NCBI RefSeq assembly: GCF_002135205.1
Contig: NZ_NEFZ01000008.1
Span: 105,857 to 169,856, forward strand
Origin: Acinetobacter sp. ANC 4204
GTDB lineage: Bacteria > Pseudomonadota > Gammaproteobacteria > Pseudomonadales > Moraxellaceae
Direction of reading: 5' to 3'
Length of the DNA: 64,000 nt
A program made the position numbers and the translations under genes. Below, piece after piece: positions 8,970 to 19,600 of this stretch (its first letter is position 1; every line of letters starts with the position of its first letter). Under the pieces are notes generated by a model that worked only from the letters and a program-made list of their open reading frames with translations, was not told the origin of the DNA and did not search any database.

Positions 8970-9215
8970 ATGTCAGAAGCGTTGATCAACCGTCTGGTCG
9001 AATTTGCTGAATCAGGCAATCAACAAAAAATTATCTTGGCAGGACAAAGCCACCAAGGCTGGATCATGGAAATTACTGAAGATGCACTCTTAATCAGCAC
9101 TGGATTTGCAGAAAAGACCGGAAAAGATGTTTGGATTAACTTCTCCGAGCTCGAACACGCCCAATTATTTTATTGGGATAATCAACTCGATCAATGGGCA
9201 ACGTTTACCCTATAA
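8970..9215 (+). CDS. Conserved small hypothetical protein, 81 aa
   Basis: 81-residue acidic cytoplasmic protein with no signal peptide or membrane helix. I do not recognise the family. The pattern QKIILAGQSHQGWIMEITEDALLIST with KDVWINFSELEHAQLFYWD suggests a small all-beta fold. It lies 15 bases after the M23 lipoprotein gene and 21 bases before tag, with ribosome sites in both gaps, so the three genes are probably co-transcribed. No function is offered. Confidence 0.75.
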   Translation: MSEALINRLVEFAESGNQQKIILAGQSHQGWIMEITEDALLISTGFAEKTGKDVWINFSELEHAQLFYWDNQLDQWATFTL

Positions 9216-9236
9216 ATAAAAAAGGAGCATTTCCAG

Positions 9237-9791
9237 ATGACCACTCAACGCTGCGGATGGTGCTCCTCAGACCCGCTCTACATCGACTACCATGATCATG
9301 AGTGGGGTAAACCACTACATGATGAAAAGCAGCTCTTTGCGATGCTCTGCCTCGAAGGTCAACAAGCGGGGCTGTCATGGATTACCGTCCTGAAAAAACG
9401 TGAACACTACCATCGCCATTTTTTCCAGCATTCCATCGAGCAAATTGCAAGTTTTAGCGAAGCAGACTTAGCCACTAAAGTCCAAGACGCAGGGCTAATC
9501 CGGCATATCGGAAAACTCACTGCGATTCGTGACAATGCGATTGCATGGGTTGCACTGAAACAACAAGGCATCAACCCTGTGGAATGGCTCTGGAACTTTG
9601 TCGAGCAACATGCCATCCACAATGATGTTCCTGACTACCGCACAGCACCTGCACAAACACCTCAAAGCCAAAGCATGTCAAAAGCACTGAAAAAACAGGG
9701 CTTCAAGTTTGTTGGCCCGACCACCTGTTATGCCTTTATGCAAGCGGTCGGCATGGTCAATGATCATGAAAATGGCTGTCATTTTAAATAA
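9237..9791 (+). CDS. tag: DNA-3-methyladenine glycosylase I (Tag)
   Basis: 184-residue alkylation-repair glycosylase that excises 3-methyladenine. Family signatures are present: the N-terminal RCGWCSSDPLYIDYHDHEWG, the helix with GQQAGLSWITVLKKRE, and the C-terminal KKQGFKFVGPTTCYAFMQA with MVNDHENGC. The zinc-binding Cys and His residues near the two termini, known in E. coli Tag, are conserved (Cys near residue 5, His in DHEWG, His in NDHENGC and the following Cys). Length fits the family (about 187). It is the third gene of a short plus-strand group and is followed after 33 bases by an alcohol dehydrogenase gene. Confidence 0.95.
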   Translation: MTTQRCGWCSSDPLYIDYHDHEWGKPLHDEKQLFAMLCLEGQQAGLSWITVLKKREHYHRHFFQHSIEQIASFSEADLATKVQDAGLIRHIGKLTAIRDNAIAWVALKQQGINPVEWLWNFVEQHAIHNDVPDYRTAPAQTPQSQSMSKALKKQGFKFVGPTTCYAFMQAVGMVNDHENGCHFK

Positions 9792-9824
9792 AACCATCTC
9801 AAACGATAAATAAGGACACCGAAT

Positions 9825-10847
9825 ATGACTGACAACACCATTCGTGCCTATGCGGCGATGCAAGCAGGCGAGGCCTTACAACCCTATCAATTCGATGCAG
9901 GCGAACTGCAAGCACATCAAGTTGAAGTGCAGGTGGAATATTGTGGACTGTGTCATTCTGATGTTTCGGTCATCAATAATGACTGGAATTCATCGGTCTA
10001 CCCTGTGGTTGCAGGCCATGAAATTATTGGTACTATCATTCGCTTAGGCTCAGAGGCCAAAGGCTTAAAACTGGGGCAACGCGTAGGTATCGGTTGGACC
10101 GCTGAAAGTTGTCAACACTGTGACCCATGTGTGTCGGGGCAGCAGGTGCTCTGTACAGGCGGTTCAACAGCAACCATCGTAGGGCATGCAGGTGGTTTTG
10201 CCAACAAAGTTCGGGCAGGTTGGCAGTGGATTATTCCCTTACCTGAAGATCTGGACCCTGAGTCAGCAGGGCCTTTGCTGTGTGGCGGGATTACTGTTTT
10301 TGATCCAATTTTAAAGCACCAAATTCAAGCTATTCACCATGTTGGTGTGATTGGCATTGGTGGGCTTGGCCATATGGCGATTAAGCTTCTGAAAGGATGG
10401 GGCTGTGAAATTACGGCATTCACGTCCAATTTAGACAAAGCTGAAGAGCTCAAGGCTATGGGGGCAGACCATGTCGTAAATAGCCGAGATGTGGATGCAC
10501 TTAAAGCGCAAAGAGGCAAATTCGATCTGTTGCTCAGTACGGTGAATGTCACGCTCAATTGGCAAGCATATTTAGCCACACTTGCTCCGAATGGTACGGT
10601 ACATATGTTGGGACTGCCCTTAGAACCGATGCAAATTTCTGCGGGTAGTCTAATTGGTGGAGCCAAATCTATCACAGGTTCACCGACAGGATCTCCTGCG
10701 GCATTACGCCAACTCCTCAAGTTCGCTGCACGTAAAAATATTGCGCCACAAATTGAACTGTATCCCATGTCGCAGTTAAATGAAGCGCTGGAACGTTTAC
10801 ATTCAGGGCAAGCACGTTATCGTATTGTCCTCAAAGCCGACTTTTAA
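9825..10847 (+). CDS. Zinc-dependent NAD(P)H alcohol dehydrogenase, YahK/CAD-like
   Basis: 340-residue medium-chain dehydrogenase. Catalytic zinc ligands are Cys in YCGLCHSD, His-Glu in AGHEIIG and a downstream Cys (LLCGGITVFD). Structural zinc ligands are in the segment CQHCDPCVSGQQVLC. The Rossmann motif VGVIGIGGLGHMAIK follows at about residue 175. The pattern is that of the cinnamyl alcohol dehydrogenase/YahK group, which reduces a broad range of aldehydes, usually with NADPH. No pathway neighbours suggest a specific substrate. It ends at a strong terminator shared with the 3' end of the convergent MocR gene. Confidence 0.9.
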   Translation: MTDNTIRAYAAMQAGEALQPYQFDAGELQAHQVEVQVEYCGLCHSDVSVINNDWNSSVYPVVAGHEIIGTIIRLGSEAKGLKLGQRVGIGWTAESCQHCDPCVSGQQVLCTGGSTATIVGHAGGFANKVRAGWQWIIPLPEDLDPESAGPLLCGGITVFDPILKHQIQAIHHVGVIGIGGLGHMAIKLLKGWGCEITAFTSNLDKAEELKAMGADHVVNSRDVDALKAQRGKFDLLLSTVNVTLNWQAYLATLAPNGTVHMLGLPLEPMQISAGSLIGGAKSITGSPTGSPAALRQLLKFAARKNIAPQIELYPMSQLNEALERLHSGQARYRIVLKADF

Positions 10848-10853
10848 ACGATG

Positions 10854-10877
10854 AGCGCCTCAAAAGAGGCGCTTTTT
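10854..10877 (+). terminator. Rho-independent terminator of the alcohol dehydrogenase gene
   Basis: Perfect arms AGCGCCTC/GAGGCGCT around AAAA, followed by T5. Its last two bases overlap the stop codon of the convergent MocR gene. Confidence 0.93.
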
Positions 10878-12327
10878 AGACCGCTTGTTTAACCCCTACC
10901 GAACGATTAATTTGCGCTTTGACCCAATCGGCCAACAAGCTAACGGCCTCCCGAATATCTACCGAAAGTTCATGTCCAGCATTGAGACGGATGCAGTTTT
11001 TATAACGCTGCCCTTCTCCAAAAACCTCTCCGGGCACAATATTGATACCATGTTGTTGCGCAAAATAGTACATGTCTAAACCATCAATACTTTCGGGAAG
11101 TTGTAGCCATAGCGCATATCCTCCCAAGGGCTGATTGATCCGTAACTCTACCCCGTCAAAGGCATGCATGATCATGTGTCGATATTGTTCAACTTGCTGT
11201 TTCAAAATCGGTTTAAGCTGCTGTAAATGTTCGCGATAGGCACGGCTATAAATCAGGTCAGCCAGTGCCAACTGCAAAGGTGTATTCACGGTGATATTCT
11301 GCATCAGCAAAGTAGCCTTCAAATGCGCTAAGCGCTGCGGAATACAGAACCAACCTACCCGATACGCAGTTGAAAGTGACTTGGAAACCGAACCACAGAA
11401 AATCACATAACCCTGCTGATCCCAATATTTAATCGGCAACGGACGACTCGAGCTGAAGCTACACTCACCATAAATATCATCTTCAATTACATAGCATTGA
11501 TAACGTGCAGCCAGTTGTGCAATTTTTTCTTTTTCTGCATTGCTTAGGCAAAATCCCAAGGGATTTTGATAATTGGCCGTAAGTAAACATGCTTTTGCGC
11601 CTGAAGTTTGCATGACTTGCTCTAAACGTTCCAAATCAAAACCTTGAGTATCGGCTGGAATTTCAATGATTTTTCGCTTTAAGCCAGCCAACATTTGCAG
11701 CTGACCATTAAAATTCGGTGTTGGGACAATCACGCTGTCCCCTTCTTGGCTTAAGTTTTGAACGATTACCGACAATGCAGGCATACAGCCATTGCTGATG
11801 TAAATATCATCCTGCGAAATGTAAAAACCATCTTCAGCCCAATGCTCCGACAAAGCTTGTCTTAGGCGAATATGACCTTGCTTATCACTATATAAAAAGT
11901 CTTCAGGTTGGCTATGCTTTAGTGCACGTTGGATTGAACGGCGGAGTGCCTCTACAGGCACATGTTTAGGCGAAAGCTGAATAGCACCCAAATGAATGAG
12001 ACGACTGTTAATAGAAGACTGTTGAATTTCAAGTTGCAGTTCTAAATTTGAGATCTCACGCTCTTGGGACTGAAAGTCTGGATGCTGTGGCACAGGAATA
12101 GAGGGACTGGATTTTTTCTGATAGCTGACAAAATAGCCTGATTTATTTTTTACATGAATATAGCCCTGCGATTCGAGCAGTTCATAACAACTTTTGGCAG
12201 TATTTAGACTGACCTTTTGTAAAATTGCAAACTGTCGCAAAGACAGCAATTTCTGTCCTGCGGGTAATTCCGCATTTTGAATTTTCTCAAGTAACTGCGT
12301 CGCCAAGCTCTGATACTGAAAAGCCAT
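10876..12327 (-). CDS. MocR-type regulator: GntR DNA-binding domain fused to an aminotransferase-like domain
   Basis: 483-residue PLP-dependent regulator. Residues 1-75 are a GntR winged helix-turn-helix (LLSLRQFAILQKVSLNTAKSCYELLESQGYI). Residues 110-475 are a type I aminotransferase fold with the LLTANYQNPLGF motif and the PLP-lysine segment FCGSVSKSLSTAYRVGWF. MocR proteins use bound PLP as part of an effector sensor and commonly control vitamin B6, GABA or amino-acid genes, often divergently. Here the divergent neighbour, about 100 bases away, is a small lipoprotein of unknown function, so the target is unclear. Length and motifs are complete. Confidence 0.9.
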   Translation of the reverse strand: MAFQYQSLATQLLEKIQNAELPAGQKLLSLRQFAILQKVSLNTAKSCYELLESQGYIHVKNKSGYFVSYQKKSSPSIPVPQHPDFQSQEREISNLELQLEIQQSSINSRLIHLGAIQLSPKHVPVEALRRSIQRALKHSQPEDFLYSDKQGHIRLRQALSEHWAEDGFYISQDDIYISNGCMPALSVIVQNLSQEGDSVIVPTPNFNGQLQMLAGLKRKIIEIPADTQGFDLERLEQVMQTSGAKACLLTANYQNPLGFCLSNAEKEKIAQLAARYQCYVIEDDIYGECSFSSSRPLPIKYWDQQGYVIFCGSVSKSLSTAYRVGWFCIPQRLAHLKATLLMQNITVNTPLQLALADLIYSRAYREHLQQLKPILKQQVEQYRHMIMHAFDGVELRINQPLGGYALWLQLPESIDGLDMYYFAQQHGINIVPGEVFGEGQRYKNCIRLNAGHELSVDIREAVSLLADWVKAQINRSVGVKQAV

Positions 12328-12426
12328 GCATCTGTACCTATTTTTTTAAATTTTATGTATCTGTATCCATTATGCGCACAGAATTATGCTCCTGTCATCC
12401 GTCAACGAACGTCAATAGGTGCCTTT

Positions 12427-12831
12427 ATGAAAAAAATAATGATTTCTTTATTTTGTGTATTGAATTTATCTGCATGCCAACCGCAAAAGGTTTCACAGCA
12501 AGTACAGCAACAGCACTTTATTTGTAAAGCGCTCATTGAAGGGTTTCTCAAAACACAGAACTTAAATGACTACCAATTTTTAAGTTTACAGCCGAGCTTG
12601 ACGGAAACAGCAACACAGCGAACCTATGAATATCGGTTGAACGATGAACGACAAATGCAGATAAATTTACCCAATAAGAAACATTTAGAATTTCAATGTG
12701 ATCAAAGCAGTGCCAAACATTTCAAAATCTCACTTGCTGGTGAAGGACATGTCATGCTGAGTTTAATGCACCTAGATTTACCTCAGGCGTCGACTTTACA
12801 GCAACTGACTGCTTACCAACAGCCTAAATAA
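12427..12831 (+). CDS. Small hypothetical lipoprotein
   Basis: 134-residue protein with a lipoprotein signal peptide: basic MKKIM, a hydrophobic stretch, then the lipobox LSAC at about residue 18. I use the ATG at 12427, since the upstream in-frame codons would bury the signal. The mature part is polar and glutamine-rich, with two further cysteines (FICKALIEGFL and FQCDQSS) that could form a disulphide. The family is not recognised. It is divergent from the MocR gene and convergent with the START-domain gene, so it is probably transcribed alone. Confidence 0.72.
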   Translation: MKKIMISLFCVLNLSACQPQKVSQQVQQQHFICKALIEGFLKTQNLNDYQFLSLQPSLTETATQRTYEYRLNDERQMQINLPNKKHLEFQCDQSSAKHFKISLAGEGHVMLSLMHLDLPQASTLQQLTAYQQPK

Positions 12832-12882
12832 AACCACCATCAAAATCAATTGCCTGTACCGCAGTGCAGGCTTTCAGCAGTT

Positions 12883-13530
12883 CTAACGTAAAGCCACAGG
12901 TAACTGCACAGGCAGATCACGCTGTTCCTGCAATTGCTTTTTCATTTTCTGTAGCATTTGATAAGGCTGCTGTTGGACGAACATGTTCACGATACTCAGT
13001 GGAATCGAGCCTTCAGGATTGGCATAACCCGAAGTGGAAACTCTCACTTTGTTTGGTCCGAGTTTTTGGAAAGTCCAATCGCCTTCATAGTGGTTTAAGC
13101 GTACATAGTCTGGATTTTTCAGAATATTTTTATCAATGGCTTTGTTTTTAATACTTATCACCCCCTGACTGTCCTTGATCATTTTGCCTTGCACCACCAA
13201 GTCGCGATCTTTTAAAGGAAAAGGAAAGTCGAGCACCATATACAACTGGAATTCACCTTTTTTATCATCTCGGGACAAAACTTTGACACTGCCCATATAC
13301 GGTACCCATTTCACTGCGTGGTCTACATCCAAAATCAGTGAAACGGCTTTTTCAATCGGCACATCAAACGTGGTTTCAGCCTTATATAAAAAAACGGGGT
13401 TTTGTGCATTTTGATAAGTCCAAACTTTAATATTATTTTTATGAATACTCAGTTTGGCTTGATCCATAGGCTTGGCTTGTGCTGTGCTCATTAAGGCAAC
13501 AACACAAGCCATATACATGACTTTTTTCAT
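12883..13530 (-). CDS. Exported START-domain protein
   Basis: 215-residue periplasmic protein with a signal peptide (MKKVMYMACVVALMSTAQA, cut near residue 19). The mature part resembles bacterial START/SRPBCC lipid-binding-fold proteins: ETTFDVPIEKAVSLILDVDH, then VKWVPYMGSVKVLS, the PFPLKDRDLVV segment and YEGDWTFQKLGPNKVRVSTSG. Such proteins are presumed to bind hydrophobic ligands; the ligand is not known. It lies about 55 bases downstream of dapB on the same strand and may be co-transcribed with it. Confidence 0.8.
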   Translation of the reverse strand: MKKVMYMACVVALMSTAQAKPMDQAKLSIHKNNIKVWTYQNAQNPVFLYKAETTFDVPIEKAVSLILDVDHAVKWVPYMGSVKVLSRDDKKGEFQLYMVLDFPFPLKDRDLVVQGKMIKDSQGVISIKNKAIDKNILKNPDYVRLNHYEGDWTFQKLGPNKVRVSTSGYANPEGSIPLSIVNMFVQQQPYQMLQKMKKQLQEQRDLPVQLPVALR

Positions 13531-13587
13531 TCTATTCTTCGTCTTATTTTCGTTTTTATCTTGTTTTTATTACGAATGAAACTGGTT

Positions 13588-14418
<831 letters not shown>

Positions 14419-14606
14419 CTAATGTAGCTTCAAAATTGTTCTTACTATAGCAAAACTCATTGCCCAGACTAAGTTTTGTTAGCCATTTTCATCGAAAAAA
14501 TCGCTTTATTTTCAAACATCATTTCTCGTCATTTTCACAAATTTGCAATCAATATTACGCAGACTAGGTTCGCGTTAAAAAACAACTTTAAAATGAGGAA
14601 AATAGA

Positions 14607-14843
14607 ATGAAAGCAAAGGTACTTTTTCTAGCGATCGCGTTTGGGGGCTGTCTGGCAAATGTTCAGGCTGAACCTGCTGTTCAAGCAGGCGACACTTTGG
14701 AAAGTTTGTCACAAGTCAAAATTAGCACCAGTACACACCCAAAGGTCAATACTGAACAACAAGCACCATCTGTTACACCTGTTGAAGAGACCGTCTCTGT
14801 AGATCAGATTGATCAACCTGAACTTCCAACAGAAGTGCAGTAA
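14607..14843 (+). CDS. Small exported protein of unknown function
   Basis: 78-residue protein with a clear signal peptide (MKAKVLFLAIAFGGCLANVQA, cut after about residue 21). The mature part of about 57 residues is low-complexity and acidic, rich in Thr, Val, Pro and Gln, with no cysteine, so it is probably disordered in the periplasm. GAGGAAAATAG provides a ribosome site. It sits alone between the divergent dapB and the convergent dnaJ and has its own promoter region and terminator. The family is not recognised. Confidence 0.7.
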   Translation: MKAKVLFLAIAFGGCLANVQAEPAVQAGDTLESLSQVKISTSTHPKVNTEQQAPSVTPVEETVSVDQIDQPELPTEVQ

Positions 14844-14846
14844 CAT

Positions 14847-14877
14847 AAAAAAAGCGGGAAAATTTTCCCGCTCTTTT
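14847..14877. terminator. Bidirectional Rho-independent terminator between the small exported protein and dnaJ
   Basis: Perfect arms AGCGGGAAAA/TTTTCCCGCT with an A run on the left and CTTTT on the right, placed between two convergent genes. Confidence 0.92.
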
Positions 14878-14906
14878 CAATCTTATTTAACCGATATGAC
14901 GTTTTA

Positions 14907-16025
14907 TCAGTCAAACAGACGGTCAAAGAAAGACTTTTTCTTCGGTGATGATTTGTGATCATCTCCATCCAGAGTTTCTTGCAACTCTTTTAACAACTCA
15001 CGTTGACGTGCTGTTAAGTTGACTGGCGTTTCGATCACGATACGGCAGAGTAAGTCACCTTGCATACTGGTACGTACAGGTTTAACCCCTTTGCCACGTA
15101 AACGGAACATTTTACCCGTTTGTGTACCTTCAGGAATTTTCAAACTCACGCGACCTTCGAGTGTCGGGATTTCAATTTCTTTACCCAAAGCAGCATCTGC
15201 AATGCTTACAGGCACATCCATATACAGGTCTGCACCATCACGTTGGAAGATTTCGTGTTCACGCACGACCACTTCTACGTACAAGTCACCTGACTGACCG
15301 TCACGAATCGCTTCACCTTTACCCGTTAAACGAACGCGGTCACCATTGTCGACACCCGCAGGAATCGTCACTTCAAGGGTTTGTTGACGGTCTTTAACAC
15401 CTGAACCATGACAAGTATTACATGGGTTTTTAATGATCTTGCCCTGACCACGACAAGTGCTACAAGTCTGCTGTACAGAGAAGAAACCTTGTTGCATGCG
15501 AACCTGACCTGCACCATGACAGGTTTTACAGGTTTCAACATCATTCGGGTTTTTAGAACCTTTGCCATCACACGTTTCACACGGTGCTGGTGCAGTAAAA
15601 GTAATGGTTTTCTTCACTCCTTTTACTGCTTCTTCCAAGGTCAGTTCCATTACATAACGTAAGTCAGAACCACGACGTGCACGCTGTTGACCACGACCGC
15701 CGCCGCCACCAAATGCGCCACCGAAAATATCACCAAATTGACTAAAGATATCTTCTGCGCTGAAACCACCACCGAAGCCACCGCCGCCGCCCATACCACC
15801 TTCAAAGGCTTGATGTCCCATACGGTCATACATGCTGCGCTTTTCGCTATCCGACAAAATTTCATAAGCTTCAGCAGCTTCTTTGAACTTCTCTTCAGCT
15901 TCGGCATTATCAGGGTTACGATCTGGATGATATTTCATCGCCAACTTACGGTAGGCTTTTTTAATTTCATCATCACTAGCGGTTTTAGCAACACCTAAAA
16001 CCTCATAATAATCACGTTTAGCCAT
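14907..16025 (-). CDS. dnaJ: Chaperone protein DnaJ
   Basis: 372-residue type I Hsp40 co-chaperone of DnaK. J-domain at residues 1-70 with YHPDRNPDN holding the HPD motif. A Gly-rich region (about 75-115) follows, then four zinc-finger CxxCxGxG repeats ([33 protein letters not shown]; about 140-205) and the C-terminal substrate-binding domains. Everything is intact. No heat-shock promoter could be assigned with confidence upstream. dnaK would be expected nearby upstream in many genera but is not in this stretch. Confidence 0.97.
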   Translation of the reverse strand: MAKRDYYEVLGVAKTASDDEIKKAYRKLAMKYHPDRNPDNAEAEEKFKEAAEAYEILSDSEKRSMYDRMGHQAFEGGMGGGGGFGGGFSAEDIFSQFGDIFGGAFGGGGGRGQQRARRGSDLRYVMELTLEEAVKGVKKTITFTAPAPCETCDGKGSKNPNDVETCKTCHGAGQVRMQQGFFSVQQTCSTCRGQGKIIKNPCNTCHGSGVKDRQQTLEVTIPAGVDNGDRVRLTGKGEAIRDGQSGDLYVEVVVREHEIFQRDGADLYMDVPVSIADAALGKEIEIPTLEGRVSLKIPEGTQTGKMFRLRGKGVKPVRTSMQGDLLCRIVIETPVNLTARQRELLKELQETLDGDDHKSSPKKKSFFDRLFD

Positions 16026-16130
16026 GTCTGGCGATGCTCCTCACGGAATTTATTTAATACTGGGCTGTGGTCTGAAATTGGGGGTCAAACCAAGTTTTAC
16101 AAGGGGATGTTTGAAAAAAAATCAGTATGT

Positions 16131-16508
16131 TTAGAAAACAGCCTTATTTTTCAAAAATTTAGAGAAGCCTTTAAACCATGCATTTAAAAGAAAAAGAAAT
16201 GCAATACAGCTAAAAACGACACCTGCAACAGTACATGCGGTGACCCACAATGCGCTATCCCAAGTGAAAAACATGAGCGGAATAAACCACAATGCTGCAA
16301 ACAAAGCCAAGATGCTATAAATCACAATATTACGCATCACCCAAAGGGCTTGGGCTTGTAACCAGACCTCAGCGTGATCAATCTGCGTGACTTTCCGTGC
16401 ATACCAATATGAAAATGCGCCACTAATCACAGTAAACAAAGCTAAAAACATGAAGACATAAGAAATCGCTATAGAGCGGCGATACTTGGTAATATTGTCT
16501 TGCATCAT
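16131..16508 (-). CDS. Small inner-membrane protein of unknown function
   Basis: 125-residue membrane protein with three or four hydrophobic helices (about residues 13-33, 57-79 and 84-111). A short charged loop (ARKVTQIDHAEVWLQAQ) follows the first helix, and the C-terminus is basic (FKGFSKFLKNKAVF). Either of the first two Met codons could be the start. No family is recognised. It lies between the RND pump genes and dnaJ on the same strand, with gaps of more than 100 bases, so it is probably its own unit. Confidence 0.65.
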   Translation of the reverse strand: MMQDNITKYRRSIAISYVFMFLALFTVISGAFSYWYARKVTQIDHAEVWLQAQALWVMRNIVIYSILALFAALWFIPLMFFTWDSALWVTACTVAGVVFSCIAFLFLLNAWFKGFSKFLKNKAVF

Positions 16509-16572
16509 GCGTTTAACCCCATTTGCTACATCGTTCGTTTTGTAATGTGTAGCAAAAACTGCTTTATAAAAA

Positions 16573-16633
16573 TGCCATAAATTTCAGGTGCTACTATATT
16601 GAAATTTTCAATGTTTCGCACCTGATATTGGCA
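16573..16633. repeat. Nested inverted repeat downstream of the RND pump gene
   Basis: Three successive pairs of arms surround one centre: TGCCA/TGGCA, CAGGTGC/GCACCTG and ATTGAAA/TTTCAAT. There is no T run, so it is not a standard terminator. It begins six bases after the RND permease stop on the minus strand and could protect or pause the mRNA 3' end. Confidence 0.7.
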
Positions 16634-16638
16634 TAAAT

Positions 16639-19600
16639 TTACAGCTTATGGCTAATTTTTTTTACTTTAAACCACTGCGCATACAAGGCAGGTAAAAAGA
16701 ACAGGGTTAATAGCGTCGCTACAATCAATCCACCCATAATCGCAACAGCCATGGGACCAAAGAAAATACTTCTGGACAGTGGAATCATGGCAAGGACAGC
16801 CGCCAATGCCGTCAGCACAATCGGACGACAGCGTCGCACGGTTGCATCAATGATCGCATCCCATGTTTCATGCCCTGCTTGAATGTCTTGCTCAATCTGA
16901 TCAATCAAGATCAACGAGTTACGCATAATCATCCCCGACAGGGCAATAGTGCCTAACATTGCAACAAAACCAAAGGGTTTATTGAACAGCAGCAAGAATA
17001 GCACCACACCAATTAAGCCTAAAGGTGCGGTAAGCAGTACAATTGTCGCACGCGACATACTGCGCAGTTGAATCATCAGCAAGGTCATGACCACGGCTAA
17101 GAACAAAGGCATGCCCGCTGCAACCGATTTACCACCACGTGCAGACTCTTCCACGGTACCACCCACTTCAACCAAATAACCATTTGGCAATTCTGCACGC
17201 AGCTGATCCATCTGTTCAGCCATTTCATCCACTACAGTGGCAGGCTGTAATTTGGTCCGAATATCTGCACGCACCGTAATGGTCGGTAAGCGGTTACGGT
17301 GCCAGATCAATCCATCTTCAAAACCATAATTAATTTTCGCAATTTGCGCGAGTGGCACTGTGCCACCACTTGAGGTTGGAATAGCCAGACTGGAAAGGGA
17401 CTCTACTTCAGCCCGTTCCGCTTGGTCTCCGCGTAAGCGGATCTCAATCAGTTCTCGCTTTTCACGGTATTGGTTAATCGTGGCACCCGAAATAGAACTG
17501 TTCAAGAAATTGGCTAAATCTAAACTAGACACCCCCATTTGGCGGGCACGGTCTTGATCAATCTCTAAGCTAATCACCTTACTTGGCTCACCCCAGTCAA
17601 GGTGTACATTCGTTGTGTTCGGGTTTGTGCCAATCAGCGCAGCTACTTTGTCCGCCCATGCACGAACCTGTGTCAAATCTTCACCTGATACCCGATACTG
17701 GATTGGATAACCAACAGGTGGCCCATTTTCAAGCAGAGAAACACGAGTACGAACATCTGGCAGTAACTGACGGATTTGTGTATCTAAAGACTTGCGAATT
17801 TCATTTCGATCATCCAATGAAGAGGCCAAAACTACAAACTGTGCAAAACTTGCCTGTGGCAGTTGCTGATCGAGCGGTAAATAAAAGCGCGGTGAACCTG
17901 TGCCCACATAAGCCACATAGTTATCAATCCCCTTTTGCTTCGATAGGAACTGTTCGACCTTTTTCACTGCATTTTCAGTTGCGGTTAAAGATGCACCTTC
18001 CTCGAGTTTTAAATCGACCAAAATTTCTGCGCGATTCGAAGGCGGGAAGAATTGTTGTGGTACCAATTTAAACATGAGCACCGAGAGCACAAAGATCCCA
18101 ACCGTTGTCGCAATGACCGTTTTTCGATAAGTCACACACAGATTGACCCAACGACGAAAACCTTGATAGAACTTGGTTTGATAGGGATCATGCTGCTCAC
18201 CAGGATGATGCACCGTTGACTGTGGCTCAGGCTGCTTGCGCAATCGTGCCCACAACCGGCTATACCACGGTGCTTTTTGGATGAGATCCTTATTGAAATC
18301 AGGCAATAATTTGTCGCCCAAATAAGGTACAAACAATACAGCCGCAAACCACGACACAATTAAAGCAATGGTCACCACTTGGAAAATAGAACGCGTGTAT
18401 TCACCTGTACTTGAGGCTGCTGTTGCAATTGGCAAAAAGCCCGCAGCGGTAATCAATGTTCCCGTCAGCATTGGGAAGGCCGTGGTTCGCCACGCATGCC
18501 CTGCGGCTTGTAGTCGACTATAGCCCTGCTCCATTTTAATGGCCATCATTTCGACTGCAATAATGGCATCATCAACCAACAGTCCCAGTGCTAAAATCAA
18601 AGCCCCCAACGAAATTTTATGCAAGCCAACATCAAAAATATTCATGCCTGCAAAGGTCATCGCTAAGACCAGTGGAATGGAGAATGCCACCACCAGCCCA
18701 GTACGGAAACCCAGTGAAAAGAAACTCACTAGCAGGACAATAATGACCGCTTCTGCAAGCACTTTCATAAATTCGTTGACACTGCGCTTCACCGCAACGG
18801 GCTGATCTGAAACTTTTTTCAACTCCATACCAAGGGGTAAGGTTTTTTGCAGATTAGAAAACTCAGTCTCTAGGTTTTTACCCAAAGCCAAGATGTCGCC
18901 ACCTTTGCGCATCGAGACCGCAATTCCGATACCATTTTCGCCCATAAAACGCATACGGGGTTGAGCTGGCTCACTAAAGCCTCGATAGACATCAGCAACG
19001 TCACTAAGCTGGATGGTTTTTCCATTGACCAAGAGTGGCATACGTTGCAGTTCTGCAACGCTTTTAATCTGCCCTGTGACTCTCAGTTGAATGCGGTCAG
19101 ACTTCGTTTCAAAGAAACCTGCACTGGCCATGGTATTTTGCTGTTGCAACGCTTGTTGAATAGCTGTGACGGGAATACCTAACTGCGCAGCTTTGGTGTT
19201 GGAAATTTCAATCCAAATTTTTTGGTCTTGTAAACCAACAAGGTTCACCTTAGCCACATCTTTGACACGTTGTAGTTGTAACTGCAAACGATCGGCATAT
19301 TCTTTCATCACCGCATAGTCAAAGTCTTTACCAGTCAATACATAGATATTACCGAAAGTGTCACCAAACTCATCGTTAAAGAAAGGACCCTGAACACCAT
19401 CTGGGAGTTCATGCTTAATATCATTGACTTTTTTACGAACATCATACCAAACATCAGGTATTTCACTCGAGCGCATGGCATCACGTGCTACAAAAGTGAC
19501 CATGGACTCGCCAGGTCGTGAATACGCCATAATACGTTCGTATTTACCCGTGGTCATCAGTTCTTTTTCAATACGATCTGTGACTTGTTCCGATACCTCA

